From Desulfovibrio sp. (GTDB taxonomy: Bacteria > Desulfobacterota > Desulfovibrionia > Desulfovibrionales > Desulfovibrionaceae), in assembly GCF_009712225.1 (NCBI RefSeq), contig NZ_WASP01000005.1, forward strand, positions 91,136 to 155,135: a stretch of 64,000 bases of DNA. The letters are read 5' to 3'. Each line of letters begins with the position of its first letter. Position 1 is the first letter of the stretch. The notes under the pieces are model-generated. The model saw only the letters and a list, made by a program, of their open reading frames with translations. It ran no database searches and was not told the DNA's origin. Positions 7,896 to 17,526 of the stretch are shown piece after piece. Both the position numbers and the translations under genes were made by a program.

Positions 7896-8888
7896 ATGAG
7901 CAGCAACAAGGGATTAGGCAGAGGGCTTGACGCTCTGTTTGGCGGGTCTGCGCCAAAACAGGAACCGCAAGGACAGGAAAGCGCCGTTAACCTTGTGCCG
8001 GTTTCGTCCCTGAGGCCCAACCCCAACCAGCCTCGCAGGCATTTTGATGAAGCCGCATTGCGGGAGCTGGCAGATTCCATCAAATCGCAGGGCATTATTC
8101 AGCCTTTGCTGGTACGCCCGCATGGCGGCGAAAACACCTATCAGATTGTTGCTGGCGAACGCCGCTGGCGCGCTGCACAACTGGCCGGACTCAAAGAAGT
8201 GCCTGTCTTCGTGCGCGAGCTCAGCGACAAAGAGGTTATGGCTGCCGCACTTATTGAAAACCTGCAGCGCGAAGACCTCAACCCCATTGAAGAAGCAGAA
8301 GCCCTGCAGGCGCTGCGCGACGCTCTTGAGCTCACACAGGAGGAACTTGCCTCACGCCTTGGCAAAAGCCGCCCCGCCATCGCCAACGCATTGCGTTTGC
8401 TGCAGCTGAGCGCGGGCGCACGGGCCGACATACAGGCCGGGCTGCTCAGCGCCGGTCACGCTCGCTGCCTGTTGGGCATTGATAATGCCATGGCTTCGGA
8501 TGCCTTGCGCCAGCGCATTATCAGTCACAAGCTCACAGTACGCGAAGCAGAAGACGCTGCCGCCTATTGGCGCGGGCACAACGCTCTGCCCTGGGAAGCT
8601 CAGGATGGTGAACCGCAACCCCGCACCAAAACACCCCGCAAAAAAAGCGCCCAGCTTAAAACATTACAGGTCAATCTGAGCCAGAGCCTTGGCTGCAAAA
8701 CCCAGGTAAGCGGTGACGAAAACAGCGGGCGTATTGCGCTTGCCTACGCCAGCCGCGAAGAACTGGACATGCTGCTTGCCAAGCTTGGTGTCGCCCTGCC
8801 AGAAGCCCAAAACGATGCCAATAACGAAACCGAAACGCATGTGCAACCTGCTGCTGAAACTCAAGATACTTCGGACATAAGCGATTAA
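7896..8888 (+). CDS. parB: ParB chromosome-partitioning protein (CTPase clamp)
   Basis: This 330-residue ParB has the N-terminal ParA-interaction motif KGLGRGLDALF (residues 5-15). The ParB/sulfiredoxin CTP-binding domain carries GERRWRAA (87-94) and ENLQRED, and a helix-turn-helix reads parS (about 137-165). After a charged linker there is a C-terminal dimerisation domain. The ATG at 7896 follows GGAAGGAG at ideal spacing and gives a standard ParB N-terminus; the open frame extends further upstream but without support. The likely target is the site at 6190-6205. Confidence 0.96.
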   Translation: MSSNKGLGRGLDALFGGSAPKQEPQGQESAVNLVPVSSLRPNPNQPRRHFDEAALRELADSIKSQGIIQPLLVRPHGGENTYQIVAGERRWRAAQLAGLKEVPVFVRELSDKEVMAAALIENLQREDLNPIEEAEALQALRDALELTQEELASRLGKSRPAIANALRLLQLSAGARADIQAGLLSAGHARCLLGIDNAMASDALRQRIISHKLTVREAEDAAAYWRGHNALPWEAQDGEPQPRTKTPRKKSAQLKTLQVNLSQSLGCKTQVSGDENSGRIALAYASREELDMLLAKLGVALPEAQNDANNETETHVQPAAETQDTSDISD

Positions 8889-8895
8889 AACAAAA

Positions 8896-8915
8896 CCCGC
8901 TGTACAACCAGCGGG
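8896..8915 (-). terminator. Hairpin between convergent parB and rsmB
   Basis: CCCGCTG and CAGCGGG form a perfect stem around six bases. On the minus strand it is followed by TTTTGTTTT, so it can act as a backup terminator for rsmB read-through and also lies just past parB. Confidence 0.6.
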
Positions 8916-8955
8916 CAATATATGCTGCCAGCCACACAACATGGTGTGGACAGGC

Positions 8956-8996
8956 AAAAAAAAGAGCGCAGGTGGAACTTCCGCATTGCGCTCTTT
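8956..8996 (-). terminator. Rho-independent terminator of rsmB
   Basis: AAAGAGCGCA and TGCGCTCTTT form a perfect 10-base-pair stem. On the minus strand it is followed by eight T. It lies seven bases beyond the rsmB stop codon. Confidence 0.8.
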
Positions 8997-9002
8997 AAGT
9001 AT

Positions 9003-10433
9003 CTATTCTTTACGAACCACAGCTCCAAACATACCTTCCAGCCACGGGTGGTTGTTGGGTGTCTGCCACTGGCAGCGTAAACGCAGACCAGGGTGATCTT
9101 TCATAACTCTGTCAATCTGCTTTTCATTTTCCTGCACCCTGAGGGTACAGGTTATGTAGGCCAGCTCGCACCCAGGGTGCAGCAAGGCAACCAGACGATC
9201 CAGAATACGGCGTTGCAACAGCTCATGCTCTACCGCCTGCTGTTGCGGTCTGCGACGAATATCTGGCCTGCGGGCAAGAACACCAAGGCCGGAGCAAGGG
9301 GCATCAACAAGTATATGACCGCCCCACTCTGCTATTGGTGGATTTGCGGCATCAACCAAAACAGTGGAAGGACAGGTCAAAGCCAGTCGACTGCATTGGC
9401 CGGGCAAACCAGCCAGCCGCTGAAAGTTGCGGTCAGTTGCCAGGGGAACCGAAATGCCCCGCTCCAGCAGGGCGACAGTTTTGCCACCAAATCCCGCGCA
9501 GGCATCCCACACCGGCTGACCCCAGTCATAAAGGCCAAGCTGCTCCAGGACAAGCTGTGAACCGGCGGACTGATACGAAACCGCCCCGCAAAGCTGCAAG
9601 TCGACTAGTGACTTGCCCTCAACAACGTTCGGCACAGTGCCAGGCGCAAAAGCGCAACCCCATTGGCCCACCGCTGCCCCACCGCAGGCAAGCAGATCCG
9701 CTAGCAACTGCTGCGCATCAGTATAAGCGGCATTAACGCGAAGGGCGCTCCAAGGTCGATCAAAGGAACGTTGCGCGAGATGTGCGGCGGCTTCTGACCC
9801 ATAGTGTTTGCTCCAGTGCCCAATCATCCACACAGGCAAGGAATAAAAAAGAGCAAGCCGCTGCAGGCTGTCAGCACTTGCGCCTTCAACAGTATAAAAT
9901 TCCTGATGCCGGGGGGCGTCACCGAGGCGCTGCACAGAGCGCAGCGCACCGTTGGCAACTTTTGCGAACCCTTGACCATACAGCACGCGGACAGTTTCCA
10001 CAGCGCTGTGAACAGCGGCGTGGTCAGGCACGCGATCCTGAAACAGTAGCCCATATACAGCAAGGCCCAAAACATGCTGCAAGGGTGTGGGCAACGACTG
10101 AGGACGCGGCAGCACCCTGGACAAAACAAATGCAATGCGGATTTCTGCGCGCAGATAGCCGTACACCAGCTCTGAACAAAGGTTGCGTTCCACAGCGGGC
10201 AATGCACCAGCAAGAGGCACAGCCTTATCCTTGCTCCCCTGCCCACATCTGGCGTCTGCTGCACATGCGGCGGCAGCTGAAAAAACGGCTGCAAGGGCCT
10301 GCTGAGCGTTCAAACCAGCGTCGACCAGTAAAAGTGCGCACAAGGCCATATTGCGTGCGCTATGAGGCAACCTGCGAATTTTGGCAGGTAAGGCTATAAA
10401 ACTGCTGTCTGTGCGAAAAGCTGTGTTGCTCAT
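9003..10433 (-). CDS. rsmB: 16S rRNA (cytosine-5) methyltransferase, RsmB/Sun family
   Basis: This enzyme methylates a cytosine of 16S rRNA with S-adenosylmethionine. The 476-residue protein has the family layout: an all-helical NusB-like RNA-binding domain (about 1-150) and a Rossmann methyltransferase domain. The cofactor region is around WDACAGFGGKT. The two characteristic cysteines are in DAPCSGLGV and in TCTL. The start at 10433 is one base from the stop of the preceding DUF116 gene, with AGGG upstream; longer GTG/ATG starts at 10457 and 10448 would overlap that gene. Coupled translation is likely. Confidence 0.93.
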   Translation of the reverse strand: MSNTAFRTDSSFIALPAKIRRLPHSARNMALCALLLVDAGLNAQQALAAVFSAAAACAADARCGQGSKDKAVPLAGALPAVERNLCSELVYGYLRAEIRIAFVLSRVLPRPQSLPTPLQHVLGLAVYGLLFQDRVPDHAAVHSAVETVRVLYGQGFAKVANGALRSVQRLGDAPRHQEFYTVEGASADSLQRLALFYSLPVWMIGHWSKHYGSEAAAHLAQRSFDRPWSALRVNAAYTDAQQLLADLLACGGAAVGQWGCAFAPGTVPNVVEGKSLVDLQLCGAVSYQSAGSQLVLEQLGLYDWGQPVWDACAGFGGKTVALLERGISVPLATDRNFQRLAGLPGQCSRLALTCPSTVLVDAANPPIAEWGGHILVDAPCSGLGVLARRPDIRRRPQQQAVEHELLQRRILDRLVALLHPGCELAYITCTLRVQENEKQIDRVMKDHPGLRLRCQWQTPNNHPWLEGMFGAVVRKE

Positions 10434-10434
10434 G

Positions 10435-11253
10435 CTATGCCCTGCCATATGGAACACGGGGCTTCAAACCCAGAAAGATGCGTACTGCGTCTTCCAGAGC
10501 GTTCATGGGAACCAGGGTATCCACACAGGGGCCATGCGGACGCTGGTTTAGCACGCCAAAAACCGGTAAGGGATAACTGTCCTGTATGCCAGAGGTAAGA
10601 TCACGCTCACAGGCTACGGCTATAATGCACCGAGGTCTGGTCTGCACAACAATGCGACGCGCGATGGTCCCACCCGTGGCAATGGCAAGACGTACGCTGT
10701 ATTTGTCGCGCAGATCAAGCAGATCTCCCACAGGACATTTACCGCAACGCTGGCAGTTGTCCGGGTCGTGTACAAGGCGGTGCGAGCACAGTGCCTGCTG
10801 CACGCAATGCGGCAAAAGCAGCAACAGCTTGCCGGGCTCGACTGTGCAGCCACTCGCAAGCACAAGCTCGTTATTTACCTTTATGAAGCTGCGACGCACT
10901 CTACCCCTGTCTATGCCTACAAGTTTTGCAAGCAACTCCATCAAAGGGAAAAAAAGACGAACTGTGACATGCCGCACACTGTCTACACCTGGAATTGATT
11001 TACCGGTATAAATGTGAAAAATCAGCAGAACACACAGCCACAACGATGCAATGATTATTGCCATCCCTACGGCTATGCTGAGCGACGGCAGCCACGCCTG
11101 CGTCGAAAAAAAACCTACCCAAGGGAATACAAGGAAAAAGGCGACAACAACGCATAGCAACAGACACGATGCAAGCATCAGCCCTATAAAAACACGCTTG
11201 CGCGCTCCGCCATACTGCTCGGGAGGCAGAGAAAATGGTGATTTGCGAATCAT
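10435..11253 (-). CDS. DUF116-family membrane protein
   Basis: This 272-residue protein has two hydrophobic helices near the N-terminus (about 20-47 and 55-80). A cytoplasmic domain with a cysteine cluster follows (DNCQRCGKCPVGDL, and further Cys near CTVEPG and CIIAVACE). This matches the DUF116 family, whose members are often found in anaerobes and may bind a metal or Fe-S cluster; their function is not established. The start has GGAGG at close spacing. It sits upstream of rsmB with a one-base gap, and this pairing with an rRNA methyltransferase and fmt/def is the main clue to its role. Confidence 0.85.
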   Translation of the reverse strand: MIRKSPFSLPPEQYGGARKRVFIGLMLASCLLLCVVVAFFLVFPWVGFFSTQAWLPSLSIAVGMAIIIASLWLCVLLIFHIYTGKSIPGVDSVRHVTVRLFFPLMELLAKLVGIDRGRVRRSFIKVNNELVLASGCTVEPGKLLLLLPHCVQQALCSHRLVHDPDNCQRCGKCPVGDLLDLRDKYSVRLAIATGGTIARRIVVQTRPRCIIAVACERDLTSGIQDSYPLPVFGVLNQRPHGPCVDTLVPMNALEDAVRIFLGLKPRVPYGRA

Positions 11254-11360
11254 GAGGCCTCCGCTGCATCAGCCGACAAGGAAATTTTGAGAACATGCCC
11301 GAAATGGCATAAAAACGGCCTTCAGAGAAGCGCAAGTCCGCAACGCGAGGAACTAATCAT

Positions 11361-11391
11361 AAAAAGAAAAAACGAGGCTCAAAAGAGCCTC
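11361..11391 (-). terminator. Terminator of the fmt transcript
   Basis: GAGGCTC and GAGCCTC form a perfect stem around four bases. On the minus strand it is followed by a 12-base T-rich run with one C. It separates fmt from the DUF116-rsmB unit. Confidence 0.85.
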
Positions 11392-11420
11392 TGTTTAAAC
11401 GTGCCCGAACCGCAAAAAAC

Positions 11421-12434
11421 TCACTCACCTGCTGCGGGTATCCGGGCAAGACCGCAAACCCCATTGGGCAGGCCGCGTAGAATTCCGTTGAGCAGATCGC
11501 GGGCCGACATGTCCTTTTTTCCCTGGGGGCGAACCGTAGAAAGAACGTACCAGCGATCGGCGCAGGCAATGCTGAGCCCGTCTGGCCCGACATGCACAGA
11601 ACCTGGAGTTTCACCAGCTGTGCGCTCGCCGACCCTGCCGGGAGCAAGAATAAGCGAAAGGTGCGGCCTCTGGGCAGCGTCAGCGCCAGTTGTTTCAAAA
11701 ACTGTTCGCGCTCCCGGCCATGGGGTAACGCCCCGGACACGGGCATGTACCTGCGCGGCAGGCAGGGCCCAGTCTATGAAGCCGTCTTCCTTTGAAATTT
11801 TAGGGGCATAGGTAGCGAGGGCGTCGTCCTGCTCAACAGCCATGCCCTTACCGTCCAGTATATCGTCGAAAACACGCACAAGCAGCTCTGCGCCAATACC
11901 CGCAAGGGCGTCGTGCAGGGAGCCTGCCGTGTGTTCGCCGATGGCGAGACCGTCTGTCGCAAATACAGGGCCAGCATCAAGCTTGCTGACTATGCGCATG
12001 ATGGAAATACCCGCGCGAGCGTCAGGCTGCCAGCCATCTATCACTGCCCGCTGTATGGGCGCAGCACCACGCAGGCCAGGCAGCAACGAGGCATGCACAT
12101 TGATGGAATCAAGACGGGGCATGGCAAGAACGGCGTCGGGCAAGATAAGTCCATAAGCCGCAACAGCCAGAAAATCTGGCTTCAGCGCGGCCAGCTTGGC
12201 CTGGGCTTCTGCACCCTTGAGGCTGGCAGGCTGCAAAACAGGAAGGCCTAGCTCAAGAGCCAGTTTTTTAACCGGTGATTCTGCGAGCTTGTGACCACGA
12301 CCAGCCGGTCGGTCGGGCTGGGTGTACACGGCAACAATTTCGCCACGAGGCCAAGCCGCCAGCCTTTTCAGGCTGGCGGCGGCAAACTCGGGCGTTCCCA
12401 TGAATACTATACGGCACTTTTGCGTTTGAGCCAT
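11421..12434 (-). CDS. fmt: Methionyl-tRNA formyltransferase
   Basis: Fmt formylates initiator methionyl-tRNA using 10-formyl-tetrahydrofolate. The 337-residue protein has the N-terminal formyltransferase Rossmann domain starting with IVFMGTPEFA and the signature HASLLPGLRGAAPIQ containing the catalytic His. A C-terminal OB-like domain (about 215-330) binds the tRNA. The ATG lies inside the end of def (28-base overlap), so def and fmt are translationally coupled, the standard bacterial def-fmt arrangement. Confidence 0.97.
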   Translation of the reverse strand: MAQTQKCRIVFMGTPEFAAASLKRLAAWPRGEIVAVYTQPDRPAGRGHKLAESPVKKLALELGLPVLQPASLKGAEAQAKLAALKPDFLAVAAYGLILPDAVLAMPRLDSINVHASLLPGLRGAAPIQRAVIDGWQPDARAGISIMRIVSKLDAGPVFATDGLAIGEHTAGSLHDALAGIGAELLVRVFDDILDGKGMAVEQDDALATYAPKISKEDGFIDWALPAAQVHARVRGVTPWPGARTVFETTGADAAQRPHLSLILAPGRVGERTAGETPGSVHVGPDGLSIACADRWYVLSTVRPQGKKDMSARDLLNGILRGLPNGVCGLARIPAAGE

Positions 12435-12925
12435 TTTTTCACCTTGCTGTCGTACAGGGTGCGGCGCAGCCTGCTTATCTTGTCGATAAACAGTATGCCA
12501 TCGAGATGATCGTATTCATGCTGAATGATGATGGCGGGAAAATCTTCAAGATCTTCTTCTATGATATTACCGTCCAGATCCATGGCGCGCAGGTGAACAT
12601 TGCTCATGCGGTGTACGTCCGCACGGTAGTTCATGGGTACGGAAAGGCAGCCCTCCTGCTCGCTGATCACTTCCTCACCGGAAAGTGTCAGCTCGGGATT
12701 GATGAGCACCCGGGGTTGTTTTTCCTCATCCTTCATGGCTGGATCCATCACCAGCATCCGGATGTTGCGGCCAACCTGTGGCGCAGCAAGCCCCACACCG
12801 GGGGCGGCATACATGGTTTCAATCATGTCAGCCGCGAGCTGGCGGATTTCATCCGTCACCTCGGTTATGGGCTTGCACACTTCCTTAAGTCTGGGATCAG
12901 GATAGGCGACAATATCAAGAATCAT
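12407..12925 (-). CDS. def: Peptide deformylase
   Basis: Def removes the N-formyl group from nascent proteins. The 172-residue protein has all three family motifs: GVGLAAPQVG (motif 1), EGCLSVP with the metal-binding Cys (motif 2) and QHEYDHLDG with the two His ligands and catalytic Glu (motif 3). A lysine-rich C-terminal extension follows. AGGGGGC lies about ten bases before the ATG. It is 14 bases downstream of aspS and overlaps fmt by 28 bases. Confidence 0.98.
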   Translation of the reverse strand: MILDIVAYPDPRLKEVCKPITEVTDEIRQLAADMIETMYAAPGVGLAAPQVGRNIRMLVMDPAMKDEEKQPRVLINPELTLSGEEVISEQEGCLSVPMNYRADVHRMSNVHLRAMDLDGNIIEEDLEDFPAIIIQHEYDHLDGILFIDKISRLRRTLYDSKVKKWLKRKSAV

Positions 12926-12939
12926 GCAGATTTCGCCCC

Positions 12940-14814
12940 CTATGCTTTGTCGGCTGCTGCGCCGTCCTTTTTCTGCTCGGTGCCCGGCACTTCACGCAGG
13001 CGCAGGCCCAGTTCTCTCAGCTGACGCGAGGAAACAGCGGAAGGCGCGTCTGTCATGAGGCAGGTGGCCTTTTGCGTTTTGGGGAAGGCAATGACGTCTC
13101 GGATGCTGGGCGAAGAAGAAAGCAGCATCACCAGACGGTCGAGACCAAAGGCCAAACCGCCGTGCGGCGGAGCGCCAAGGTCAAGCGCCTGAATCAGGAA
13201 GCCAAACTGCTCTTCGGCCTGCTCGGGCGTAAAGCCAAGGGCCTCGAACATGCGACGCTGCACTTCGCCGGAATGGATACGGATGGAACCACCGCCAACT
13301 TCGCAGCCGTTGAGCACCATGTCGTACGCACGGGCGCGAGCCTTGGCAGGGTCGGTAACCATCAGTTCCATATGGCCGGGCGCGGGCGAGGTAAAGGGAT
13401 GGTGGCAAGCCACATAGCGCTTGTCTTCCTCGTCGTACTCGTACAGCGGAAAGTCCGTAACCCAAAGGAAATTGAAGCTGTTTTCAGGAATCAGCTTGAG
13501 GTGGTTGGCAAGGTGCACACGCAGGTTGCCAAGAGCCGCATTGACCATGGAAGGATCGCCAGCCTGGAAGAACACGATGTCGCCGATCTGAAGATCCAGC
13601 GCTTCGGCAATGCCCTTGCGTTCTTCGTCCGAAAGGAACTTGGCAATGGGCGACTGCCATTCATCGGCCTTTATCTTGATCCAGGCCAGACCCTGAGCGC
13701 CGTAGATCTTCACAAATTCGGTGAAGGCATCGATTTCCTTGCGGGTCATGGATTCGCCGCCAGGAACCTTCATACCCTTGACCAGCTGGGCCGTGGCAAA
13801 CAGCTTGAAGCCAGAACCACGCACAATGTCGGTAAGGTCGACAAGTTCAAGACCAAAACGGGTATCGGGCTTGTCCACGCCGTAGCGGCCCATGGCTTCG
13901 TCCCAGGGCATGCGGGGGAACGGCAGGGCAAGTTCCTTGCCCATGACATCTTTGAACACGCGGGCCATGAGGCCTTCGGCAATGCCCATGACCTGTTCTT
14001 CGTCGGCAAAGCTCATCTCAAGGTCAACCTGAGTAAACTCGGGCTGACGGTCAGCGCGCAGGTCTTCGTCACGGAAGCAGCGCACAATCTGGAAATAGCG
14101 CTCCATGCCGGCAACCATCAGCAGCTGCTTGAACAGCTGGGGCGACTGAGGCAGGGCGTAGAATTCGCCGTTGTTCAGGCGACTGGGCACGAGAAAGTCG
14201 CGGGCACCTTCTGGCGTGGACTTGGTAAGCACCGGAGTTTCCACTTCGGTAAAGCCGTTGTCGTCGAGAAAACAGCGGGCAGCCTGGGAAACCTTGTGGC
14301 GCAGACGCAGATTGGCCTGCATACGCGGACGACGCAGGTCAAGGTAACGCCAGGTGAGGCGCAGGTTTTCACCGGCGTCACTGCGGTCTTCAATGGGGAA
14401 GGGCGGCGTTTTGGAAGTGTTGAGCAGCTTCCACTCATAAGCCACAATTTCAATCTGACCGGTCACCATGTTGGAATTGACCATGCCATCAGGCCGCGGA
14501 CGCACCTTGCCCTTGACCGCAAGCACATATTCCGAGCGCAGAATGTGAGCATTTTCGTGGGCAGAAGGAGCGATATCGGGGCTGAACACAATCTGGGTCA
14601 GCCCGTCACGGTCGCGCAGGTCGACAAAAATCAGGCCGCCGTGGTCGCGGCGGTACTGCACCCAACCCATCAGGCAAACATCTTCACCATCATTATTGAT
14701 GGTCAGCTGGCCGCAGGAATGGCTGCGATGCCAGTCTCCAAGCTCAGTGACGAATTTCTGGTGCTCGCGCTGCACGTCCTGCTGCGCGTCCTGTGTCTGC
14801 ATCTGTTCAGTCAT
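12940..14814 (-). CDS. aspS: Aspartyl-tRNA synthetase (class II, bacterial type)
   Basis: AspS charges tRNA(Asp), or both Asp and Asn tRNAs if it is non-discriminating. The 624-residue protein has an N-terminal OB-fold anticodon-binding domain (about 20-125, with FVDLRDRDG) and class II motif 2 around [14 protein letters not shown]. The bacterial GAD insertion follows, then motif 3 [13 protein letters not shown]. The start at 14814 is preferred because GGGAA lies upstream and the N-terminus then matches the family; the longer frame reads antisense-like through hisS. It overlaps hisS by 8 bases. Confidence 0.96.
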   Translation of the reverse strand: MTEQMQTQDAQQDVQREHQKFVTELGDWHRSHSCGQLTINNDGEDVCLMGWVQYRRDHGGLIFVDLRDRDGLTQIVFSPDIAPSAHENAHILRSEYVLAVKGKVRPRPDGMVNSNMVTGQIEIVAYEWKLLNTSKTPPFPIEDRSDAGENLRLTWRYLDLRRPRMQANLRLRHKVSQAARCFLDDNGFTEVETPVLTKSTPEGARDFLVPSRLNNGEFYALPQSPQLFKQLLMVAGMERYFQIVRCFRDEDLRADRQPEFTQVDLEMSFADEEQVMGIAEGLMARVFKDVMGKELALPFPRMPWDEAMGRYGVDKPDTRFGLELVDLTDIVRGSGFKLFATAQLVKGMKVPGGESMTRKEIDAFTEFVKIYGAQGLAWIKIKADEWQSPIAKFLSDEERKGIAEALDLQIGDIVFFQAGDPSMVNAALGNLRVHLANHLKLIPENSFNFLWVTDFPLYEYDEEDKRYVACHHPFTSPAPGHMELMVTDPAKARARAYDMVLNGCEVGGGSIRIHSGEVQRRMFEALGFTPEQAEEQFGFLIQALDLGAPPHGGLAFGLDRLVMLLSSSPSIRDVIAFPKTQKATCLMTDAPSAVSSRQLRELGLRLREVPGTEQKKDGAAADKA

Positions 14815-16063
14815 TGTTGGTTCCCGGTTGCAAGAATTGGAGTACGCCTGTCTGCGGCATGGAGCTTTGCTCACCGCTTTCAAGGTTTTTGACGACCACT
14901 GAGCCCTGGGCGGCTTCATCAGGGCCTATAATCAGACAATGCTTCGCACCGGACTTACCGGCTTGACGCATGAGGCTTTTAAAGCCGCCTTCACTGAAAT
15001 TCATTTCGCCGGTCAGCCCGGCATCACGCAGCTTTTGCGCAAGCAGCCAGCCCTGGGTGCGGCTTTGCGCATCCATGGCCACAAGATAAAAATCGCTGGC
15101 TGCAGCGCCACCATCGCCCATCATGAGCGCAAGACGCTCCATGCCGCAGGCAAAGCCCACGCCTGGCACATCGGGGCCGCCAAGACTTTTGACAAGACCG
15201 TCGTACCGGCCGCCGCCTGCCACAGCAGCCTGCGCGCCAATGCTGCCGCTCACAACCTCAAAGGTAGTACGGCAGTAATAATCGAGCCCGCGCACAAGCC
15301 TGTGGTCAAGCTCATAGGCAAGACCCTGACCGTCGAGAAGCTGCAGCACGGTATCAAAGTGCGCGCGGCAATCGGGACAGTTGTAATCCAACAGCTTGGG
15401 AGCGTTGTCGGTAATGGCGCGGCAGCCGGGCTGCTTACAGTCGAGCACGCGCAGGGGGTTAGTTCCAACCCTGCGGGCGCAGTCGGGGCAAAGAGCCGCG
15501 CTGTCAACACCCTTGAGATATTCGAGCAGAGCAGCCTTGAATTTGGGCCTGCACTCGGAACAGCCAAGAGAATTGATCTTGAGCGTCAGGTCGGTGAGGC
15601 CAAGATCGGACAAAAAGCGCAGCAGCATGCTGACCAGTTCTGCATCGGCCATTGGGCTGTGACTGCCAAGGCACTCACAGTTGATCTGATGAAACTGGCG
15701 CATCCGGCCCTTTTGCGGGCGCTCGTAGCGAAACATGGGGCCAGTGGTAAACAGCCGGCTCACAGGTTCGCGGTTGGTCAGGCCACTTTCAATATAGGCG
15801 CGCATAACGCCCGCCGTAGCTTCGGGCCGCAGAGTGAGCGAACGCCCCTTGCGGTCGGGAAACGTGTACATTTCCTTTTGAACCACGTCGGTTTCTTCAC
15901 CAATAGAGCGGCAAAAAAGCTCGGTAAACTCCAGCAGGGGCGTGCGCAGTTCAACAAAACCATAGCGTCCAAAAACGTTGCGCGCCGTATTTTCGATGCG
16001 CGTAAACTGGTCGCTGTCAGGCGGAAACATATCCGCAAAACCCTTAATGCGTGCGATACTCAT
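14807..16063 (-). CDS. hisS: Histidyl-tRNA synthetase
   Basis: HisS is the class II synthetase for tRNA(His). The 418-residue protein has the N-terminal IKGFADMFP segment, motif 2 around [18 protein letters not shown], and the HisA signature [15 protein letters not shown]. Motif 3 ([13 protein letters not shown]) and a C-terminal anticodon-binding domain follow. Between these is a cysteine-rich stretch (about 170-225) with CSECR, CPDC, CKQPGC and CPDC, which could bind zinc. AGGAAG lies just before the ATG. The gene overlaps aspS by 8 bases. Confidence 0.97.
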   Translation of the reverse strand: MSIARIKGFADMFPPDSDQFTRIENTARNVFGRYGFVELRTPLLEFTELFCRSIGEETDVVQKEMYTFPDRKGRSLTLRPEATAGVMRAYIESGLTNREPVSRLFTTGPMFRYERPQKGRMRQFHQINCECLGSHSPMADAELVSMLLRFLSDLGLTDLTLKINSLGCSECRPKFKAALLEYLKGVDSAALCPDCARRVGTNPLRVLDCKQPGCRAITDNAPKLLDYNCPDCRAHFDTVLQLLDGQGLAYELDHRLVRGLDYYCRTTFEVVSGSIGAQAAVAGGGRYDGLVKSLGGPDVPGVGFACGMERLALMMGDGGAAASDFYLVAMDAQSRTQGWLLAQKLRDAGLTGEMNFSEGGFKSLMRQAGKSGAKHCLIIGPDEAAQGSVVVKNLESGEQSSMPQTGVLQFLQPGTNND

Positions 16064-16117
16064 GGCTTCCTCATAAAAAACTCGCTGCCGCCTGTGGGTC
16101 AGCGTGAAAGAACTGGT

Positions 16118-17521
16118 CTACCTTGTGGCGCAAGCGGATTCAAGACTGAATTTGCCAGCGCAGTCGTCACACGGCACGGGGTATTCACCCGTAAAACAGG
16201 CCATGCAGTAGTGCTGCGGCTTGCTCACAGAGCCAAGCAGACCGGCAATGCTGAGATAGTGCAGCGAATCTACATCGAGCTTGCGGGTTATTTCGGCCAG
16301 ATTGTGCTGGGCCGCAATAAGCTCGCCGCGCGAAGAAAAGTCTATGCCATAGAAGCAGGGAAACTTGACCGGCGGGCTTGAAATGCGGATGTGCACTTCC
16401 TTGGCACCAAGTTCGCGCAGCTTTTTTACGCGGGTCATCATGGTAGTGCCGCGCACGATGCTGTCGTCGATGATACAGATGCGCTTGCCTTCAATCATTT
16501 CGCGCACGGGGTTGATCTTAACCCGCACGCCAAAGCTGCGCATGCTCTGCGAAGGCTGAATAAAGGTACGGCCCACGTAGTGGTTACGTATCATGGCATG
16601 CTCGTAAGGCAGGCCAGAGCGCTGCGCAAAACCAAGGGCCGGGTAAATGCCCGAGTCGGGGAAGGGCATGACGTAGTCGACCTCGGGGGCCGATTCGTCA
16701 GCCAGGTTCCAGCCCATTTTTTTGCGGCACAGATAGACCTGCTCGTCAAAAATATATGAGTCGGGACGGGCAAAATAGACCAGCTCAAAGATGCACTGGC
16801 GCGGCTTTTCGGGCAGCGGGCCCATAAGATGCTCACTACGAACGCTGTTGCCGTCCACAATGACAATTTCACCGGGTTCCACAGAACGCTCAAACTGCGC
16901 TTCAAGCAGGTCAAAGGCACAGGTTTCAGAGGCAAACACCGGGCTGCCGTTCATGCGGCCAAATGCCAGCGGATGGAAACCGTGCGGATCGCGCACCGCG
17001 ACCATAACACCGTCGACCATCACCAGCAGGCAGTAGGCACCGCGCACGCGGGCGCAGGTTTCCTTGACCGCACCAGGCAGGTCATTGTGCCTGAGGGCGC
17101 GCACCAGCAGGTGCATGAACACTTCCGTGTCGTTGCTGGTTGAAAAGATGGCGCCTTCGTTTTCCAGATCTTCACGCAGCTGGGCCGCGTTGACCAGGTT
17201 GCCGTTGTGCGCAAGCACCACATCGCGCCCCTTGAAATGGGCGAGAAAAGGCTGGGCATTGCTGCTGGAGGAACGCCCCGTGGTGGAATAACGCACATGG
17301 CCAATGGCAGTTTTGCCTGTCAGGGCCTTGAGAGTGGCCTCTGAAAAAACATCGGGCACAAGGCCCATGCCCTTGTGTTCGTGCACGCCGTCCGTGTCAA
17401 AGCTGACAATGCCGGCGCTTTCCTGCCCGCGGTGCTGCTGTGCGTACAAACCGAAATAAGCCAGACGAGCCGCTTCTTCATGGTCGTAAATGCCGAATAC
17501 GCCGCATTCGTGCTTGATCAT
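16118..17521 (-). CDS. purF: Amidophosphoribosyltransferase (glutamine PRPP amidotransferase)
   Basis: PurF commits PRPP to purine synthesis by adding the amide nitrogen of glutamine. The 467-residue protein has a five-residue propeptide before the Ntn nucleophile Cys6 (ECGVFGIY), then the class II glutaminase domain (QHRGQESAGIV). A phosphoribosyltransferase domain with IIDDSIVRGTT follows. Cysteines in CIFELVYF, FPCFYG and YCMAC fit the four ligands of the 4Fe-4S cluster of Bacillus-type enzymes. It begins five bases after the TPR lipoprotein gene. Confidence 0.97.
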   Translation of the reverse strand: MIKHECGVFGIYDHEEAARLAYFGLYAQQHRGQESAGIVSFDTDGVHEHKGMGLVPDVFSEATLKALTGKTAIGHVRYSTTGRSSSSNAQPFLAHFKGRDVVLAHNGNLVNAAQLREDLENEGAIFSTSNDTEVFMHLLVRALRHNDLPGAVKETCARVRGAYCLLVMVDGVMVAVRDPHGFHPLAFGRMNGSPVFASETCAFDLLEAQFERSVEPGEIVIVDGNSVRSEHLMGPLPEKPRQCIFELVYFARPDSYIFDEQVYLCRKKMGWNLADESAPEVDYVMPFPDSGIYPALGFAQRSGLPYEHAMIRNHYVGRTFIQPSQSMRSFGVRVKINPVREMIEGKRICIIDDSIVRGTTMMTRVKKLRELGAKEVHIRISSPPVKFPCFYGIDFSSRGELIAAQHNLAEITRKLDVDSLHYLSIAGLLGSVSKPQHYCMACFTGEYPVPCDDCAGKFSLESACATR

Positions 17522-17526
17522 AGGCC

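Noticed and set aside
13072..14892. 606-codon plus-strand open frame opposite aspS
   Set aside because: It is a mirror of a well-supported essential gene in high-GC sequence, with no ribosome binding site or protein motif.
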